64,000 nt of DNA from an uncultured Methylococcaceae bacterium (lineage in GTDB: Bacteria; Pseudomonadota; Gammaproteobacteria; Methylococcales; Methylomonadaceae), in NCBI GenBank assembly GCA_903917345.1, contig CAIXAE010000043.1:93378-157377 (forward strand), written 5' to 3'. Shown one piece after another: positions 1 to 9,408 of the stretch. Numbering within the stretch: the stretch's first letter is position 1; each line of letters opens with the position of its first letter. The position numbers were made by a program, and so were the translations under genes. The notes below the pieces were generated by a model. It saw nothing but the letters and a program-made list of their open reading frames with translations. It was not told where the DNA came from and ran no database searches.

Positions 1-297
1 CGCTTTTGCATCACATTGGTACTGCTCAAACGATTCTGGGGTCATGAAATGTCTAAATTCACCATCGTTATAAAGATATTGCATTTCGACATCAACAACA
101 TCAGCGCTCTCAAGAGAATCACCTGACTTAAAGGTACGCTCTATCACTCGGCCTGTTTTTAAGTTTCTAATCTTAACTCGGTTAAAGGCTTGACCTTTAC
201 CCGGCTTAACAAATTCGTTTTCTATAATTGCGCAAGGGTCATTATCTAACATGACTTTTAACCCTGATTTAAATTCATTCGTGCTGTAAATAGCCAT
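1..297 (-). CDS. efp: Elongation factor P, N-terminal part (cut by window edge)
   Basis: EF-P enters the ribosomal E site and relieves stalling at polyproline stretches. The 99 visible residues start MAIYSTNEF and contain KPGKGQAF, whose first or second lysine region carries the beta-lysyl modification in bacteria of this type. This is the KOW-like domain I; domains II and III lie beyond the left edge. The start ATG at 297 is preceded by a GAGGA ribosome site. The gene is divergent from epmB, whose product makes the (R)-beta-lysine used to modify EF-P, so the pair is functionally coupled. The identification is secure; only the C-terminal two thirds is missing. Confidence 0.95.
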   Translation of the reverse strand, partial: MAIYSTNEFKSGLKVMLDNDPCAIIENEFVKPGKGQAFNRVKIRNLKTGRVIERTFKSGDSLESADVVDVEMQYLYNDGEFRHFMTPESFEQYQCDAKA

Positions 298-379
298 TTT
301 TTCCTCAAGATGACAAACAATATAAACATAGCCATTATAATGGAGGCCACCCATTGATAGAAACTTTAATAACTATTTC

Positions 380-1396
380 ATGTTAGATACTCAGAACGAG
401 ACGCTACACTTTTCTAAAAACTGGCAACAACAACTCAGTGAAGCTTTCAGCTCAATTGAAGATCTGTGCCACCATCTAAATATAGAAATTAAAGACTTAC
501 CTGTCTCAGACGCCGCAACAAAAAAATTTGCATTACGCGTTCCCATGAGTTTTGCTGCCAGCATAAAAAAAGGCGACCCAAACGATCCTTTATTACGCCA
601 AGTATTACCCCTATCAGACGAGCTATCTGAATACCCCGGCTATAGTTATGACCCTGTTGGCGATCTACCTGCCGCCATTCAAGCTGGCGTATTACACAAA
701 TACCAAGGCCGCGCGCTCTTTATTAACACAGGCAGTTGCGCCATAAATTGCCGCTATTGCTTCAGACGCAATTTCCCCTATAGCGATCTGCAACTCAACA
801 AACAGAGTGAAAATGCTGGAATTGAATACATCACGAAGCATACCGATATTACAGAAGTTATATTAAGCGGCGGGGATCCCTTAATATTAAGTGATGAACG
901 CTTAAAGACATTACTCACAAAATTAAGTTCCATTACGCATTTAAAACGCATCCGCATTCATTCACGCTTACCTATCGTTCTACCTGCTCGCATAACATCT
1001 GAGTTACTTGCTCACCTTAACGACACGGGGAAAAAAATTGTGTTTGTTGTCCATTGCAACCACGCTAATGAAATAAATTCTCGCGTGAGCAGTGCATTAC
1101 AATTAATTAAGCGGCATGGCTTTACGTTATTTAACCAATCCGTCTTGTTAAAAGGCGTTAACGATCAAGCTTTCCAACTCACCGAACTCAGTGAGCGATT
1201 ATTTGAAGAAGGCGTTATCCCTTATTATTTACATTTATTAGATAAAGCGACAGGAACAGGTCATTTTGAAGTATCTGAAGCGAAGGCTATTGAACTTATT
1301 AAAACCCTTCAATCCAGCCTACCAGGCTATTTAGTCCCAAAACTAGTTAAAGAGCAAGCCGGTAGCTCATCTAAACTATTAATTAATATTACTTAA
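380..1396 (+). CDS. epmB: EF-P (R)-beta-lysine lysyltransferase pathway: lysine 2,3-aminomutase EpmB
   Basis: EpmB is a radical SAM, PLP-dependent enzyme that converts L-lysine to (R)-beta-lysine, which EpmA then attaches to EF-P. The 338-residue protein has the CX3CX2C cluster motif at Cys120, Cys124 and Cys127 (CAINCRYC), followed by the aminomutase-type SGGDPL motif. It lacks the extra C-terminal region of clostridial lysine 2,3-aminomutases, as expected for the YjeK/EpmB branch. It is divergent from efp with about 80 bp between starts. The partner gene epmA is not in this window. Confidence 0.93.
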   Translation: MLDTQNETLHFSKNWQQQLSEAFSSIEDLCHHLNIEIKDLPVSDAATKKFALRVPMSFAASIKKGDPNDPLLRQVLPLSDELSEYPGYSYDPVGDLPAAIQAGVLHKYQGRALFINTGSCAINCRYCFRRNFPYSDLQLNKQSENAGIEYITKHTDITEVILSGGDPLILSDERLKTLLTKLSSITHLKRIRIHSRLPIVLPARITSELLAHLNDTGKKIVFVVHCNHANEINSRVSSALQLIKRHGFTLFNQSVLLKGVNDQAFQLTELSERLFEEGVIPYYLHLLDKATGTGHFEVSEAKAIELIKTLQSSLPGYLVPKLVKEQAGSSSKLLINIT

Positions 1397-1441
1397 GAAC
1401 AAAATAACTAGCGCTAGTATTTAAGAATCCAGCGCTCGCAA

Positions 1442-1993
1442 TTATTTTGAGTTTGAGTTTTTCGACTGATTTGGCTTAACAGGCTTAGCTAAATAACTCG
1501 CTGCATTAACCGGAATAGAATCTAACGCAAGTATTGCACCCAGTTCCGTCATCGCCTTTTGATAAACCTTACGCTTAAAGTACACGACATCTTCCAGAGG
1601 CTCCCAATAATCTACCCAGCGCCAACTATCAAATTCGGGCTTCTCACAATGATCAAACCTTACATTTGACTCTTGCGTGATTAAACGCAACATATACCAA
1701 ATTTGTTTTTGACCGATACATAAGGGCGCAGAACTTTTCCTAATATAACGATCAGGTAATTGATACCTCAACCAATAGCGCGTTCTACCCAGCAACTCCA
1801 CATGCTGCTCTTCTAAGCCTGTTTCTTCCCACAATTCTCGATACATCGCTGCTTCGGGATCTTCGTTGGCGTTAATTCCGCCCTGCGGAAACTGCCACGC
1901 ATTAACGCCCATCCGTTTAGCCCAAAACACACGACCCTCGTCATTGCAAAGGATTATGCCGACATTGGGCCGGTATCCTTTAGAGTCTATCAT
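1442..1993 (-). CDS. rppH: RNA pyrophosphohydrolase (Nudix)
   Basis: RppH removes pyrophosphate from the 5' end of triphosphorylated mRNA and so exposes it to RNase E decay. The 183-residue protein carries a full Nudix box at residues 38-60 (G-x5-E44-x7-R52-E53-x2-E56-E57-x-G59). The opening [16 protein letters not shown] and the WQFPQGGI motif are typical of RppH. The C-terminal tail is basic and rich in Ser, Asn and Lys. The gene is divergent from the HAD hydrolase downstream, a neighbour also seen in Pseudomonas. It ends 45 bp from epmB, with a 12-bp palindrome at 1407-1418 in the convergent gap. Confidence 0.95.
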   Translation of the reverse strand: MIDSKGYRPNVGIILCNDEGRVFWAKRMGVNAWQFPQGGINANEDPEAAMYRELWEETGLEEQHVELLGRTRYWLRYQLPDRYIRKSSAPLCIGQKQIWYMLRLITQESNVRFDHCEKPEFDSWRWVDYWEPLEDVVYFKRKVYQKAMTELGAILALDSIPVNAASYLAKPVKPNQSKNSNSK

Positions 1994-2050
1994 GTTAAAA
2001 CCTGTTTCTATTCTGACCGTAAAGTTAATTTTACCAACGGGTTAAATTAC

Positions 2051-2070
2051 AAAAGGGGTCAGGTTGTTTA
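2051..2070. repeat. Possible end of a REP-type element (AAAAGGGGTCAGGTT)
   Basis: The divergent gap between rppH and the HAD gene contains AAAAGGGGTCAGGTT. From memory, GGGGTCAGG strings of this kind mark the ends of REP/IS200-like Y1-transposase elements in many environmental proteobacteria. No transposase and no matching second end is visible nearby, so at most this is a remnant, and chance cannot be excluded. Confidence 0.2.
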
Positions 2071-2148
2071 TAATATCTCCATTGTTCCATAAAAAAACCT
2101 TAGATGCCAGAGTGCATAAGGCATTTAATTAATTCAGACAGGTTTAAT

Positions 2149-2835
2149 GTGAGTTTAGCGATTTTTGATTTAGATAACACCCTGATTGCAGATGATAGCG
2201 ATTACTTATGGGGACAGTTTTTAGTTGACCAAGGTATTGTAGATAAAGCCTATTATGAAGAAGCTAATCTCAAATTTTATAAGCAATACAAAGAAGGTAA
2301 TTTAGATATTTTAGAGTTTTTAGCTTTTTCTTTAAAACCCTTAGCAGACCACCCTATCCAAGACCTTCATCAATGGCGCGAGCAATTTATTCAAGAAATA
2401 ATTACGCCTATCTTATTGAAGCCTGCTCAAGAACTGATTAACAAACATAGAGACAAAGGCGATACTTTATTAGTTATCACCGCCACCAACCGATTTGTGA
2501 CTGCTCCCATAGTCAATCTTTATGGTATTGAACATTTAATAGCCAGCACCCCTGAATTAATCAACGGCCAATATACGGGCAAACTTCAAGGCATCCCCAG
2601 CTTCCAAGAAGGCAAAGTTAAACTCTTAGAAGAATGGTTAAAAGCCTCTTCAGAAACCATGGAAGATAGCTACTTCTATAGTGACTCTCATAATGATTTA
2701 CCCTTGCTTAAATTAGTCGATCACCCGGTCGCTGTTGATCCAGATGAAAAATTAAACGCATTTGCTACCGCAAACCAGTGGCCTATCATTAGCTTAAGAC
2801 AAGGTATTTGTCCTAATGAGCATTTTCATAAGTAA
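2149..2835 (+). CDS. HAD-superfamily hydrolase, subfamily IB (phosphoserine phosphatase-like)
   Basis: This is a probable small-molecule phosphatase of unknown substrate. The nucleophile motif FDLDNT sits at the extreme N-terminus, a Ser/Thr motif (VITATN) is in the middle, and the Mg-binding motif SDSHNDLPLL is near the end, so all HAD motifs are present. I place the start at the GTG at 2149, which gives 228 residues, because family members begin just before FDLDNT and an AGG lies 6-7 nt upstream. The in-frame ATG at 2104 would add 15 residues and has no ribosome site. It is divergent from rppH, a conserved neighbour in several gammaproteobacteria. The substrate cannot be read from sequence. 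Confidence 0.85.
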   Translation: MSLAIFDLDNTLIADDSDYLWGQFLVDQGIVDKAYYEEANLKFYKQYKEGNLDILEFLAFSLKPLADHPIQDLHQWREQFIQEIITPILLKPAQELINKHRDKGDTLLVITATNRFVTAPIVNLYGIEHLIASTPELINGQYTGKLQGIPSFQEGKVKLLEEWLKASSETMEDSYFYSDSHNDLPLLKLVDHPVAVDPDEKLNAFATANQWPIISLRQGICPNEHFHK

Positions 2836-2951
2836 GACGCTGCAATCTGAAACGCTCCAATTAACGTTGGGTTAGCTATGTTGTAACAAAATCATGCTAT
2901 TGTTTAAGTCAGTTTAACCACTTCTTATACTGTATCTATTTAGGAGCAACG

Positions 2952-5633
2952 ATGGGCCCACATTACTTAAGCCGTTTTTTCACCCCTCAATCCGTTGCCA
3001 TTGTCGGCGCCTCAGAACGTGAAGAAAGCGTGGGTTATAGACTCCTCCTTAACATGCAAGAAGCCGGCTTTTCGGGTGGTCTTTACCCTGTTAATGTTAA
3101 ACGTGATCAAATATTAGGCTTAAAAGCTTATCCCAATTTAAAGGCTATCCCTGAATCTATCGATCTAGTTGTTATCGCCACCCCTGCACCCACTGTGCCA
3201 AGTGTGATGCAGCAATGCGGTGATAAAGGCGTACGCGCTGTGATTATTATTACTGCGGGATTTGGTGAACTAGGAGATGAAGGCAAAAGACTGCAACAAG
3301 ACGTTTTAGATATTGCGCAACGCTATCAAATCCGTTTTATTGGTCCTAATTGCCTGGGTGTCGCCAGACCTAGTGGCCTGCTAAATGCCACCTTTGGTGA
3401 TGGTGTTATTAAGGACGGAAACCTTGCCTTACTGTCTCAATCTGGTGCCATTTGTACAGCGATTTTAGACTGGGCAAAAGTACAAGACATCGGTTTCTCT
3501 ACCGTAGTATCCATGGGTGGCGCCGCAAGTATCGATTTTGGGGAGGTTTTGGACTATCTAGCCACCGATACTAAAACCACCGGCATTTTAATGTATGTGG
3601 AAGGCATCAGAGATGCTCGACGATTTTTAAGCGGCCTTAAAGCGGCGGCCCGCTTAAAACCGGTTATTTTAATAAAATCTGGACGTCATGAAGCAGGCTG
3701 TAAAGCGGCTATGTCCCATACCGGCGCTATGGTTGGCGGCGATCATGTGTTTGATGCCGCCATCGCCAGAGCCGGTGTTGTTAGAGCCTATACCATTACC
3801 GAATTATTTTCTGCGGCTCGCGTTTTAGCCAATAATTACGTCATAAAACAAGATCGCCTAGCGATAATCACTAATGCCGGTGGCCCGGGTGTCATGAGTA
3901 CCGACCGCGCAGAAGATGTTGGCATACAAATGGCCGAATTAAGCACAGACAGCATTGCCGCCTTAAATACAGCATTACCAGCGCACTGGTCACATGCTAA
4001 TCCGGTTGATATTCTGGGTGATGCGACAGCAGAGCGCTACCAAAAGGCCTTAGAAGTATGTCTTAGAGATGATCAAATTGATGGGGTGTTAGTTATATTA
4101 ACGCCTCAAGCGATGACAGAACCAACACAAATTGCCCAATGTATTATTGATGGCGCTAAAAATAGCTCTAAACCTGTATTAGCTTCATGGACGGGCGGGG
4201 CCAAAGTTATCGACGGCCGAAATCTGTTTACTAACAGTAAAGTCGCGCACTTTAGCACCCCAGAAACCGCTGTAGATGCGTTTGCCTTTTTAGCTAATTA
4301 CGCAGAAAATCAAATCCTACTTAACCAAATTCCTAAAGCACGTGAAGAACAAGCAGAACCTGACACAGAAAAGGCCAGAGCTATTATTCACGCAGTACTA
4401 GCCACAGGTCGAACTGTATTAACCGCCCAAGAAGCCAAAGCTGTCTTATCTGCATTTAATATCCCCGTCACCCCTACATTGTCGGTCTGCAGTGTTGAAG
4501 AGGCTGTTATAGCCGCTGAAAGCATTGGTTTTCCCGTAGTATTAAAAATAAATATGGCCGAATTTAGCCATAAATCTGATATTGGCGGCGTTAAACTTAA
4601 CATTAATAGCGCAGAGGCAATCGCCCAACACTATTCAGAAATGACCACGGCTATTAGAGCGGTTCAACCTGATATTACTGAAATAGGTATGACGGTTGAG
4701 CCCATGTTTAAAAGCGCTAACGGCCGCGAATTAATGATAGGTGTGGTGAGAGATCCGGTCTTTGGCCCTGCCATTAGCTTTGGCTTGGGCGGTACGCTAG
4801 TAGAAATTTTTAAAGATAATGCCATTGCCTTACCGCCGCTTAATACTTATATGATTGAGCAAATGATCGCCAAAACAAAAGCCGGTAAATATTTAAAAGC
4901 CTTCAGAAACTTACCGCCCGCAAATACCAAGGCCCTTATTGAAGTATTACTCAATATTTCAACCTTAGTCAGTGAACTACCCGAACTTTTAGAACTGGAT
5001 ATTAATCCACTGATTGTTGATGAACACGGTGCTATCGCCGTTGATGCCCGCATCAAGGCGCAGTTATCAGAACCAGCAAAAGCTTATCAACATATGGCTA
5101 TACATCCCTATCCGCATGAACTCATTCAACACCATCAGCTCAGCAATGGTATGGATATTATCATTCGACCCATACGCCCTGAAGATGCTGAATTAGAACA
5201 GGACTTCCATAGTCGCTTATCGGCTAACACAAAATATTTTAGGTTTATGCAAGCTTTACAAGAGCTAACGCCTGAAATGATTGTGCGCTTCACTCAAATT
5301 GATTACGACCGAGAAATGGCTTTTATTGCTATTACCCTTAATCCCAACCCTAGCCAAACTAATGAACTGGGAGTGGGGCGTTATGTTATGAGCCCTGATG
5401 GTAAATCGGTGGAGTTTGCTCTAGTCGTAGCTGACGATTCCCAAGGTCTCGGTATCGGCACCAAAATACTTAAGGAGCTCATAAAGTCTGCAAAGGAGAA
5501 GGGAATGAGTATCTTCGCAGGGGAAATTTTAACGACCAACACCCCAATGTTAGCGTTGGTACACAAATTAGGTTTTACTACAGACACCTTAGTCGATAAT
5601 GAAGAGGTAGTCAGAGTAAGTAAAGTCCTATAG
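2952..5633 (+). CDS. patZ: Protein lysine acetyltransferase PatZ-type (ADP-forming acyl-CoA synthetase domains plus GNAT)
   Basis: This 893-residue protein joins an NDP-forming acyl-CoA synthetase-like body to a GNAT acetyltransferase tail, the layout of PatZ/Pka. In that family it acetylates lysines of enzymes such as acetyl-CoA synthetase and tunes acetate use. A CoA-binding domain (about residues 1-135) is followed by succinyl-CoA-synthetase-like domains with a SHTGAM motif (His256), an ATP-grasp region (about 490-700) and GNAT (about 735-893, with the GIGTKILKEL acetyl-CoA loop). The start ATG follows TAGGAGCAACG. It stands alone; the next gene downstream is convergent. Whether the synthetase part is catalytic is unknown; in characterised PatZ it is regulatory. 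Confidence 0.9.
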   Translation: MGPHYLSRFFTPQSVAIVGASEREESVGYRLLLNMQEAGFSGGLYPVNVKRDQILGLKAYPNLKAIPESIDLVVIATPAPTVPSVMQQCGDKGVRAVIIITAGFGELGDEGKRLQQDVLDIAQRYQIRFIGPNCLGVARPSGLLNATFGDGVIKDGNLALLSQSGAICTAILDWAKVQDIGFSTVVSMGGAASIDFGEVLDYLATDTKTTGILMYVEGIRDARRFLSGLKAAARLKPVILIKSGRHEAGCKAAMSHTGAMVGGDHVFDAAIARAGVVRAYTITELFSAARVLANNYVIKQDRLAIITNAGGPGVMSTDRAEDVGIQMAELSTDSIAALNTALPAHWSHANPVDILGDATAERYQKALEVCLRDDQIDGVLVILTPQAMTEPTQIAQCIIDGAKNSSKPVLASWTGGAKVIDGRNLFTNSKVAHFSTPETAVDAFAFLANYAENQILLNQIPKAREEQAEPDTEKARAIIHAVLATGRTVLTAQEAKAVLSAFNIPVTPTLSVCSVEEAVIAAESIGFPVVLKINMAEFSHKSDIGGVKLNINSAEAIAQHYSEMTTAIRAVQPDITEIGMTVEPMFKSANGRELMIGVVRDPVFGPAISFGLGGTLVEIFKDNAIALPPLNTYMIEQMIAKTKAGKYLKAFRNLPPANTKALIEVLLNISTLVSELPELLELDINPLIVDEHGAIAVDARIKAQLSEPAKAYQHMAIHPYPHELIQHHQLSNGMDIIIRPIRPEDAELEQDFHSRLSANTKYFRFMQALQELTPEMIVRFTQIDYDREMAFIAITLNPNPSQTNELGVGRYVMSPDGKSVEFALVVADDSQGLGIGTKILKELIKSAKEKGMSIFAGEILTTNTPMLALVHKLGFTTDTLVDNEEVVRVSKVL

Positions 5634-5793
5634 GGGTATTTTAACCCAACCCGGAGTCTAAGTGACTAAACCCTAAGCGTGTCTAGCTTCACAAACAAGC
5701 CAAGGGGCTTCCTTATTCATTGCAAGACTAATCCAAATTAAAAAAGTACGCACACACATGAATAATGGGAGCGTACTCAGAAATAGTGCTAGC

Positions 5794-5856
5794 ACACACT
5801 AATGATTTAGGAACACACACTAACGATTTAGGAACACACACTCATGTTTCACGAAC
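5794..5856. repeat. Three tandem 21-bp repeats
   Basis: Units start at 5794, 5815 and 5836, each opening ACACACT and closing GAAC. Units 1 and 2 differ at one base (AATGATTTAG versus AACGATTTAG); unit 3 is more divergent. Weak continuation at the same 21-bp phase may extend on both sides (for example TTTAGTGAC near 5877). The 21-bp period equals two helical turns. Function unknown. Confidence 0.85.
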
Positions 5857-5864
5857 CTAGCTAC

Positions 5865-5972
5865 AACGTTTAGTGACTCCAGCTATTTTTTAGTACACTC
5901 CCATAACCCTATATTCCGGCACACTTTTATTTTAGAGCCCCCCCTTTTAAAAAAGTGAGCTCACTAAACGTT
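5865..5972. repeat. Inverted repeat, 12-bp arms
   Basis: AACGTTTAGTGA at 5865-5876 is matched by its exact reverse complement TCACTAAACGTT at 5961-5972, with an 84-bp spacer. The spacer contains the C7 tract. It could be a mobile-element scar or a long-range hairpin; no coding sequence lies inside. Confidence 0.6.
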
Positions 5973-6043
5973 ATTAGGCGCTCCCAAATACTGATTACAG
6001 ACTCACTCAAATTATTCTGAAACTCACAAAAACATTATCAGAT

Positions 6044-6349
6044 TTAGATAACGCCATTCTCAACGACGGGCAGTACCCAATATTGAATGCCTGAGCCGGC
6101 AAAATCTTCTCTAAGTAGAGTAATTAAATCCGGTAGTTTTTCAATAGAAACATAAAGCTGAAAACGAATGCGCTTTTGACGCCCCGTTACTTGCTCAGCT
6201 AACGACAAACCCTTATTAACATGATGATGCGCATTCACCTCAAAACTACTAAAACCGTGCTCTGTTTCTAATAATAAAAGAGTATCCACCATCATTTCTT
6301 CCAAACTAGGCGGAATATTAAGCGTGACTAAATATTCTGTACCGCTCAT
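6044..6349 (-). CDS. DUF3240 family PII-like protein of the efflux operon
   Basis: This 101-residue protein of the DUF3240 family is the last gene of the minus-strand efflux operon. Family members repeatedly follow CzcA/CusA-type pumps and adopt a ferredoxin-like, PII-like fold. The second half (QKRIRFQLYV, then LPDLITLL, then QYWVLPVVENGVI) lines up with the corresponding part of the PII homologue that ends the opposite operon (KKRIEIF, then DGKVYIIDMIEGGRV). Its ATG overlaps the RND stop codon by 4 nt, so translation is probably coupled. A role in sensing or modulating the pump is inference; the molecular function is not established. Confidence 0.85.
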   Translation of the reverse strand: MSGTEYLVTLNIPPSLEEMMVDTLLLLETEHGFSSFEVNAHHHVNKGLSLAEQVTGRQKRIRFQLYVSIEKLPDLITLLREDFAGSGIQYWVLPVVENGVI

Positions 6350-9300
6350 TCCACTAACTCCTTAGGAACGCCGAACTGTTTATATAAAATGGGTAATAAA
6401 AATAAGGTTAAAAACGTAGAAGATACTAGACCGCCAATTACCACTATCGCTAAAGGTCTTTGAATTTCGGAACCCGGGCCTGAAGCAAATAACAAAGGAA
6501 TAAGTCCAAAAGCCGCAATACTCGCGGTCATTAAGACAGGTCTTAAGCGTCGAGAAGACCCTAATGTCACCACTTTTAACATATCCATGCCAGTGGCTTT
6601 TAATTGATTAAAGTAACTCACCATCACCACGCCGTTTAACACCGCAATACCTAATAAAGCAATAAACCCGACTGAAGCTGGCACCGATAAATATTCACCT
6701 GATATCCATAAACCAAATACCCCGCCGACCATGGCTAATGGAATATTAGATAAAACGAGCGTTGCTTGACGCACAGAGCCAAATGTTGAGAACAATAACA
6801 AAAAGATCAATCCTAATGCGACCGGTACAACGATAGATAAAGTGGCTGCCGCCCGTTGTTGATTTTCAAACTGCCCACCAAATTCAACGGTATAACCCAT
6901 AGGTAGCTTTACTTTCTCAGCCACTGCTTTACGCGCCTCTTCTACAAACCCCACTAAATCACGATCTTGCACATTACTGCGCACAACTACAAATCGTTGA
7001 CCGCGTTCCCTTCCGACTGAAACCACTCCTTCTACTTTCTTTATTTCTGCAATCTCAGTTATCGGTATATGGTGTCCAGTCGGCAAAGCAATCTGTAAGT
7101 TGTCAAAATTAGCCATCTTACTTTTGCCTCTTAATATCAAAGGCGTGCGCTTTATACCTTCTTGAACTATGCCTAGATTTAAGCCCTCAATTTGGGTGCG
7201 CAATAAAGTTTCTACCCCTTCAACATCCAAGCCCAATCGCCCAGCCGCCAAACGATCAATCGTCACTTGTAAAAACTGCATACCGCTATTTTGTTTAGAA
7301 AAAACATCAGTAGCGCCATCAATATGCTTAAGCACCTCCGCTATTTCAAGCGCTTTTTGCTCTAAGACGGCTAAATCAGGACCAAATAACTTTACCGCCA
7401 CATCACCACGAGTCCCCGTTAGCATTTCTGAAACACGCATCTCAATAGGTTGAGTAAAGCCAAAAGCAATACCCGGCGTTTGCTCCATCACTTGACGAAT
7501 GTCTTCAATTAACGCCTCTTTATTATCCATCCGCCATTGATCTTTAGGCTTTAATACTAAAAAAGTATCCGTTTCATTTAAGCCCATCGGATCCAGACCT
7601 AACTCATCAGAACCCACCCTCGATACCACTGTTTCAATCTCAGGTATATGTTTAAGCAGATTTTTTTGCACTTGCCCATCTAAAGCAACCGACTGATCCA
7701 AAGTAATTGAAGGCAGCTTTTCTAACTGCACAATAATATCGCCTTCATCCATCGTCGGCATAAACGTACTGCCAATCCGAGTAAATACTAAGATCGTTAT
7801 AATGAATAAAACAGCGACACCGACAAAAAGTTTCTTACTGTTTTCTAAACAAATTAACAAAAGAGGCTGATAAAGTTTTTGTAACTGCCGTGGTAACCAT
7901 GGTTCTTCATGTGAAACTTCTTTTAATAAATAAGAAGCAATAACCGGAATTGCAGTAAGAGACAGCACTAAAGAAGCACTCAGTGCAAAAACAATAGTTA
8001 ACGCTACTGGTGTAAATAACTTACCTTCCAAACCTTGCAATGTAAGCAAAGGTAGAAAAACGATAATAATAATTAAAATACCTGAAGTCACAGACCCAGC
8101 TACTTCAGAAGTAGCTCGATATATCATGTGCAATCTGGGTAAGCGCTTCGCCTTTTCAACATGCGCTAAATGTGTGATTAAGTTTTCAACCACCACCACC
8201 GCCGCATCGACCAGCATACCAATTGCAATAGCTAAACCACCTAAACTCATCAGATTAGCTGACATACCCATGAAATGCATCATGATAAAAGTAAATAATG
8301 CTGCTAAAGGCAACGCTAACGCGACAACAACTGCCGCTCTAATATTACCCAAAAATAACATAAGCAAAATAACAACCAGTACGATAGCCTCCAATAAAGC
8401 GTGCAACACGGTATCAACCGCTTTATCAACTAAATTACCCCGATTATAAAAAACTTTAGCCTGTACACCTTTAGGAAATCCTTGACTAATTTGGGCAAGT
8501 TTTTGCTCTATTCCCCCAATAGTTTGCCTCGCATTAGCGCCACGTAAACTTAAGACTAAGCCATTAACGGCTTCACCATGCCCATCTTTACTGACGGCCC
8601 CGTAACGCGTTAATGCGCCTATTTTAACTTCAGCGACATCGCCCACTGTAATGGGCGCTCCACTTTGATTCTCGACGACAATACTACTGACATCTACCAA
8701 GTTTTTAATACGGCCTTCGGCTCTTATAATTAAAGCCTCTTCGCCATCACTCATGCGCCCTGCGCCATCATTTCGATTATTATTTTGCAAAGCCTGCATC
8801 AGTTTATTGATACCAATTCCGCGCGCTGCTAAACGCGTATTATCAGGCACTACTTCGAAGCTTCTAACCAAACCACCCAAAGAATTAACGTCTGCTACGC
8901 CTGGCACCGTTCTTAAAGCAGGCCGAATAACCCAATCTAGTAAATCACGACGCTCCATCAAAGTTAAGTCGCCACCCTCAATGGTAAACATAAACATTTC
9001 ACCTAAAGGCGTCGTCATTGGCGCAATGCCGCCTTCTACACCCGTTGGTAAATTAGCCCACATACCATTTAAGCGTTCAGCCACTTGTTGACGCGCCCAA
9101 TAAATATCAGTGCCTTCTTTAAAATCGACCGTAATATCGGTTAAAGCATATTTAGCAATAGATCTCAACATCACTTGATGAGGAATGCCCAATAATTCCA
9201 CTTCTATACGTGCAGTAATACGAGCCTCCACTTCTTCAGGCGTCATACCAGGCGCTTTTACAATGACTTTTACTTGAGTAGGAGACACTTCTGGAAAGGC

Positions 9301-9408
9301 ATCAATGGGAATATTTTTAAACGCTAAATAACCGCCTCCACACAACAACAAAACGACTATCATAATCAATAGTCGCTGACTCAGCGCAAAGCGAATCAGG
9401 CTCGTCAT
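6346..9408 (-). CDS. Heavy-metal efflux RND pump (CzcA/CusA family)
   Basis: Inner-membrane proton/metal antiporter of about 1020 residues, the pump of a three-part Czc/Cus-type system. It has the HME-RND layout: N-terminal helix, large periplasmic loop with porter domains, helices 2-7, second loop, helices 8-12. The helix-4 signature reads AIGMLVDAAVVVVEN. From memory of the HME-RND classification, an AIG/DAA signature points to the Cu/Ag or related groups rather than Zn/Co/Cd, but the substrate is not proven. I start at the ATG at 9408, which shares one base with the fusion protein's TAA stop; a further nine residues upstream would only extend into that gene. It overlaps DUF3240 by 4 nt at its end. 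Confidence 0.92.
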   Translation of the reverse strand: MTSLIRFALSQRLLIMIVVLLLCGGGYLAFKNIPIDAFPEVSPTQVKVIVKAPGMTPEEVEARITARIEVELLGIPHQVMLRSIAKYALTDITVDFKEGTDIYWARQQVAERLNGMWANLPTGVEGGIAPMTTPLGEMFMFTIEGGDLTLMERRDLLDWVIRPALRTVPGVADVNSLGGLVRSFEVVPDNTRLAARGIGINKLMQALQNNNRNDGAGRMSDGEEALIIRAEGRIKNLVDVSSIVVENQSGAPITVGDVAEVKIGALTRYGAVSKDGHGEAVNGLVLSLRGANARQTIGGIEQKLAQISQGFPKGVQAKVFYNRGNLVDKAVDTVLHALLEAIVLVVILLMLFLGNIRAAVVVALALPLAALFTFIMMHFMGMSANLMSLGGLAIAIGMLVDAAVVVVENLITHLAHVEKAKRLPRLHMIYRATSEVAGSVTSGILIIIIVFLPLLTLQGLEGKLFTPVALTIVFALSASLVLSLTAIPVIASYLLKEVSHEEPWLPRQLQKLYQPLLLICLENSKKLFVGVAVLFIITILVFTRIGSTFMPTMDEGDIIVQLEKLPSITLDQSVALDGQVQKNLLKHIPEIETVVSRVGSDELGLDPMGLNETDTFLVLKPKDQWRMDNKEALIEDIRQVMEQTPGIAFGFTQPIEMRVSEMLTGTRGDVAVKLFGPDLAVLEQKALEIAEVLKHIDGATDVFSKQNSGMQFLQVTIDRLAAGRLGLDVEGVETLLRTQIEGLNLGIVQEGIKRTPLILRGKSKMANFDNLQIALPTGHHIPITEIAEIKKVEGVVSVGRERGQRFVVVRSNVQDRDLVGFVEEARKAVAEKVKLPMGYTVEFGGQFENQQRAAATLSIVVPVALGLIFLLLFSTFGSVRQATLVLSNIPLAMVGGVFGLWISGEYLSVPASVGFIALLGIAVLNGVVMVSYFNQLKATGMDMLKVVTLGSSRRLRPVLMTASIAAFGLIPLLFASGPGSEIQRPLAIVVIGGLVSSTFLTLFLLPILYKQFGVPKELVE

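Larger units (their letters stand above)
5634..6043. other. Gene-free region between patZ and the efflux locus
   Basis: No credible gene lies in this 410-bp convergent gap on either strand. It holds three contiguous 21-bp tandem repeats (5794-5856), an inverted repeat with 12-bp arms (5865-5876 and 5961-5972), and a run of seven C at 5938-5944. No tRNA or clear Rho-independent terminator is evident. Confidence 0.7.

Noticed and set aside
1407..1418. Palindrome ACTAGCGCTAGT as epmB terminator
   Set aside because: Perfect palindrome without loop or T-run; it cannot act as a standard terminator.
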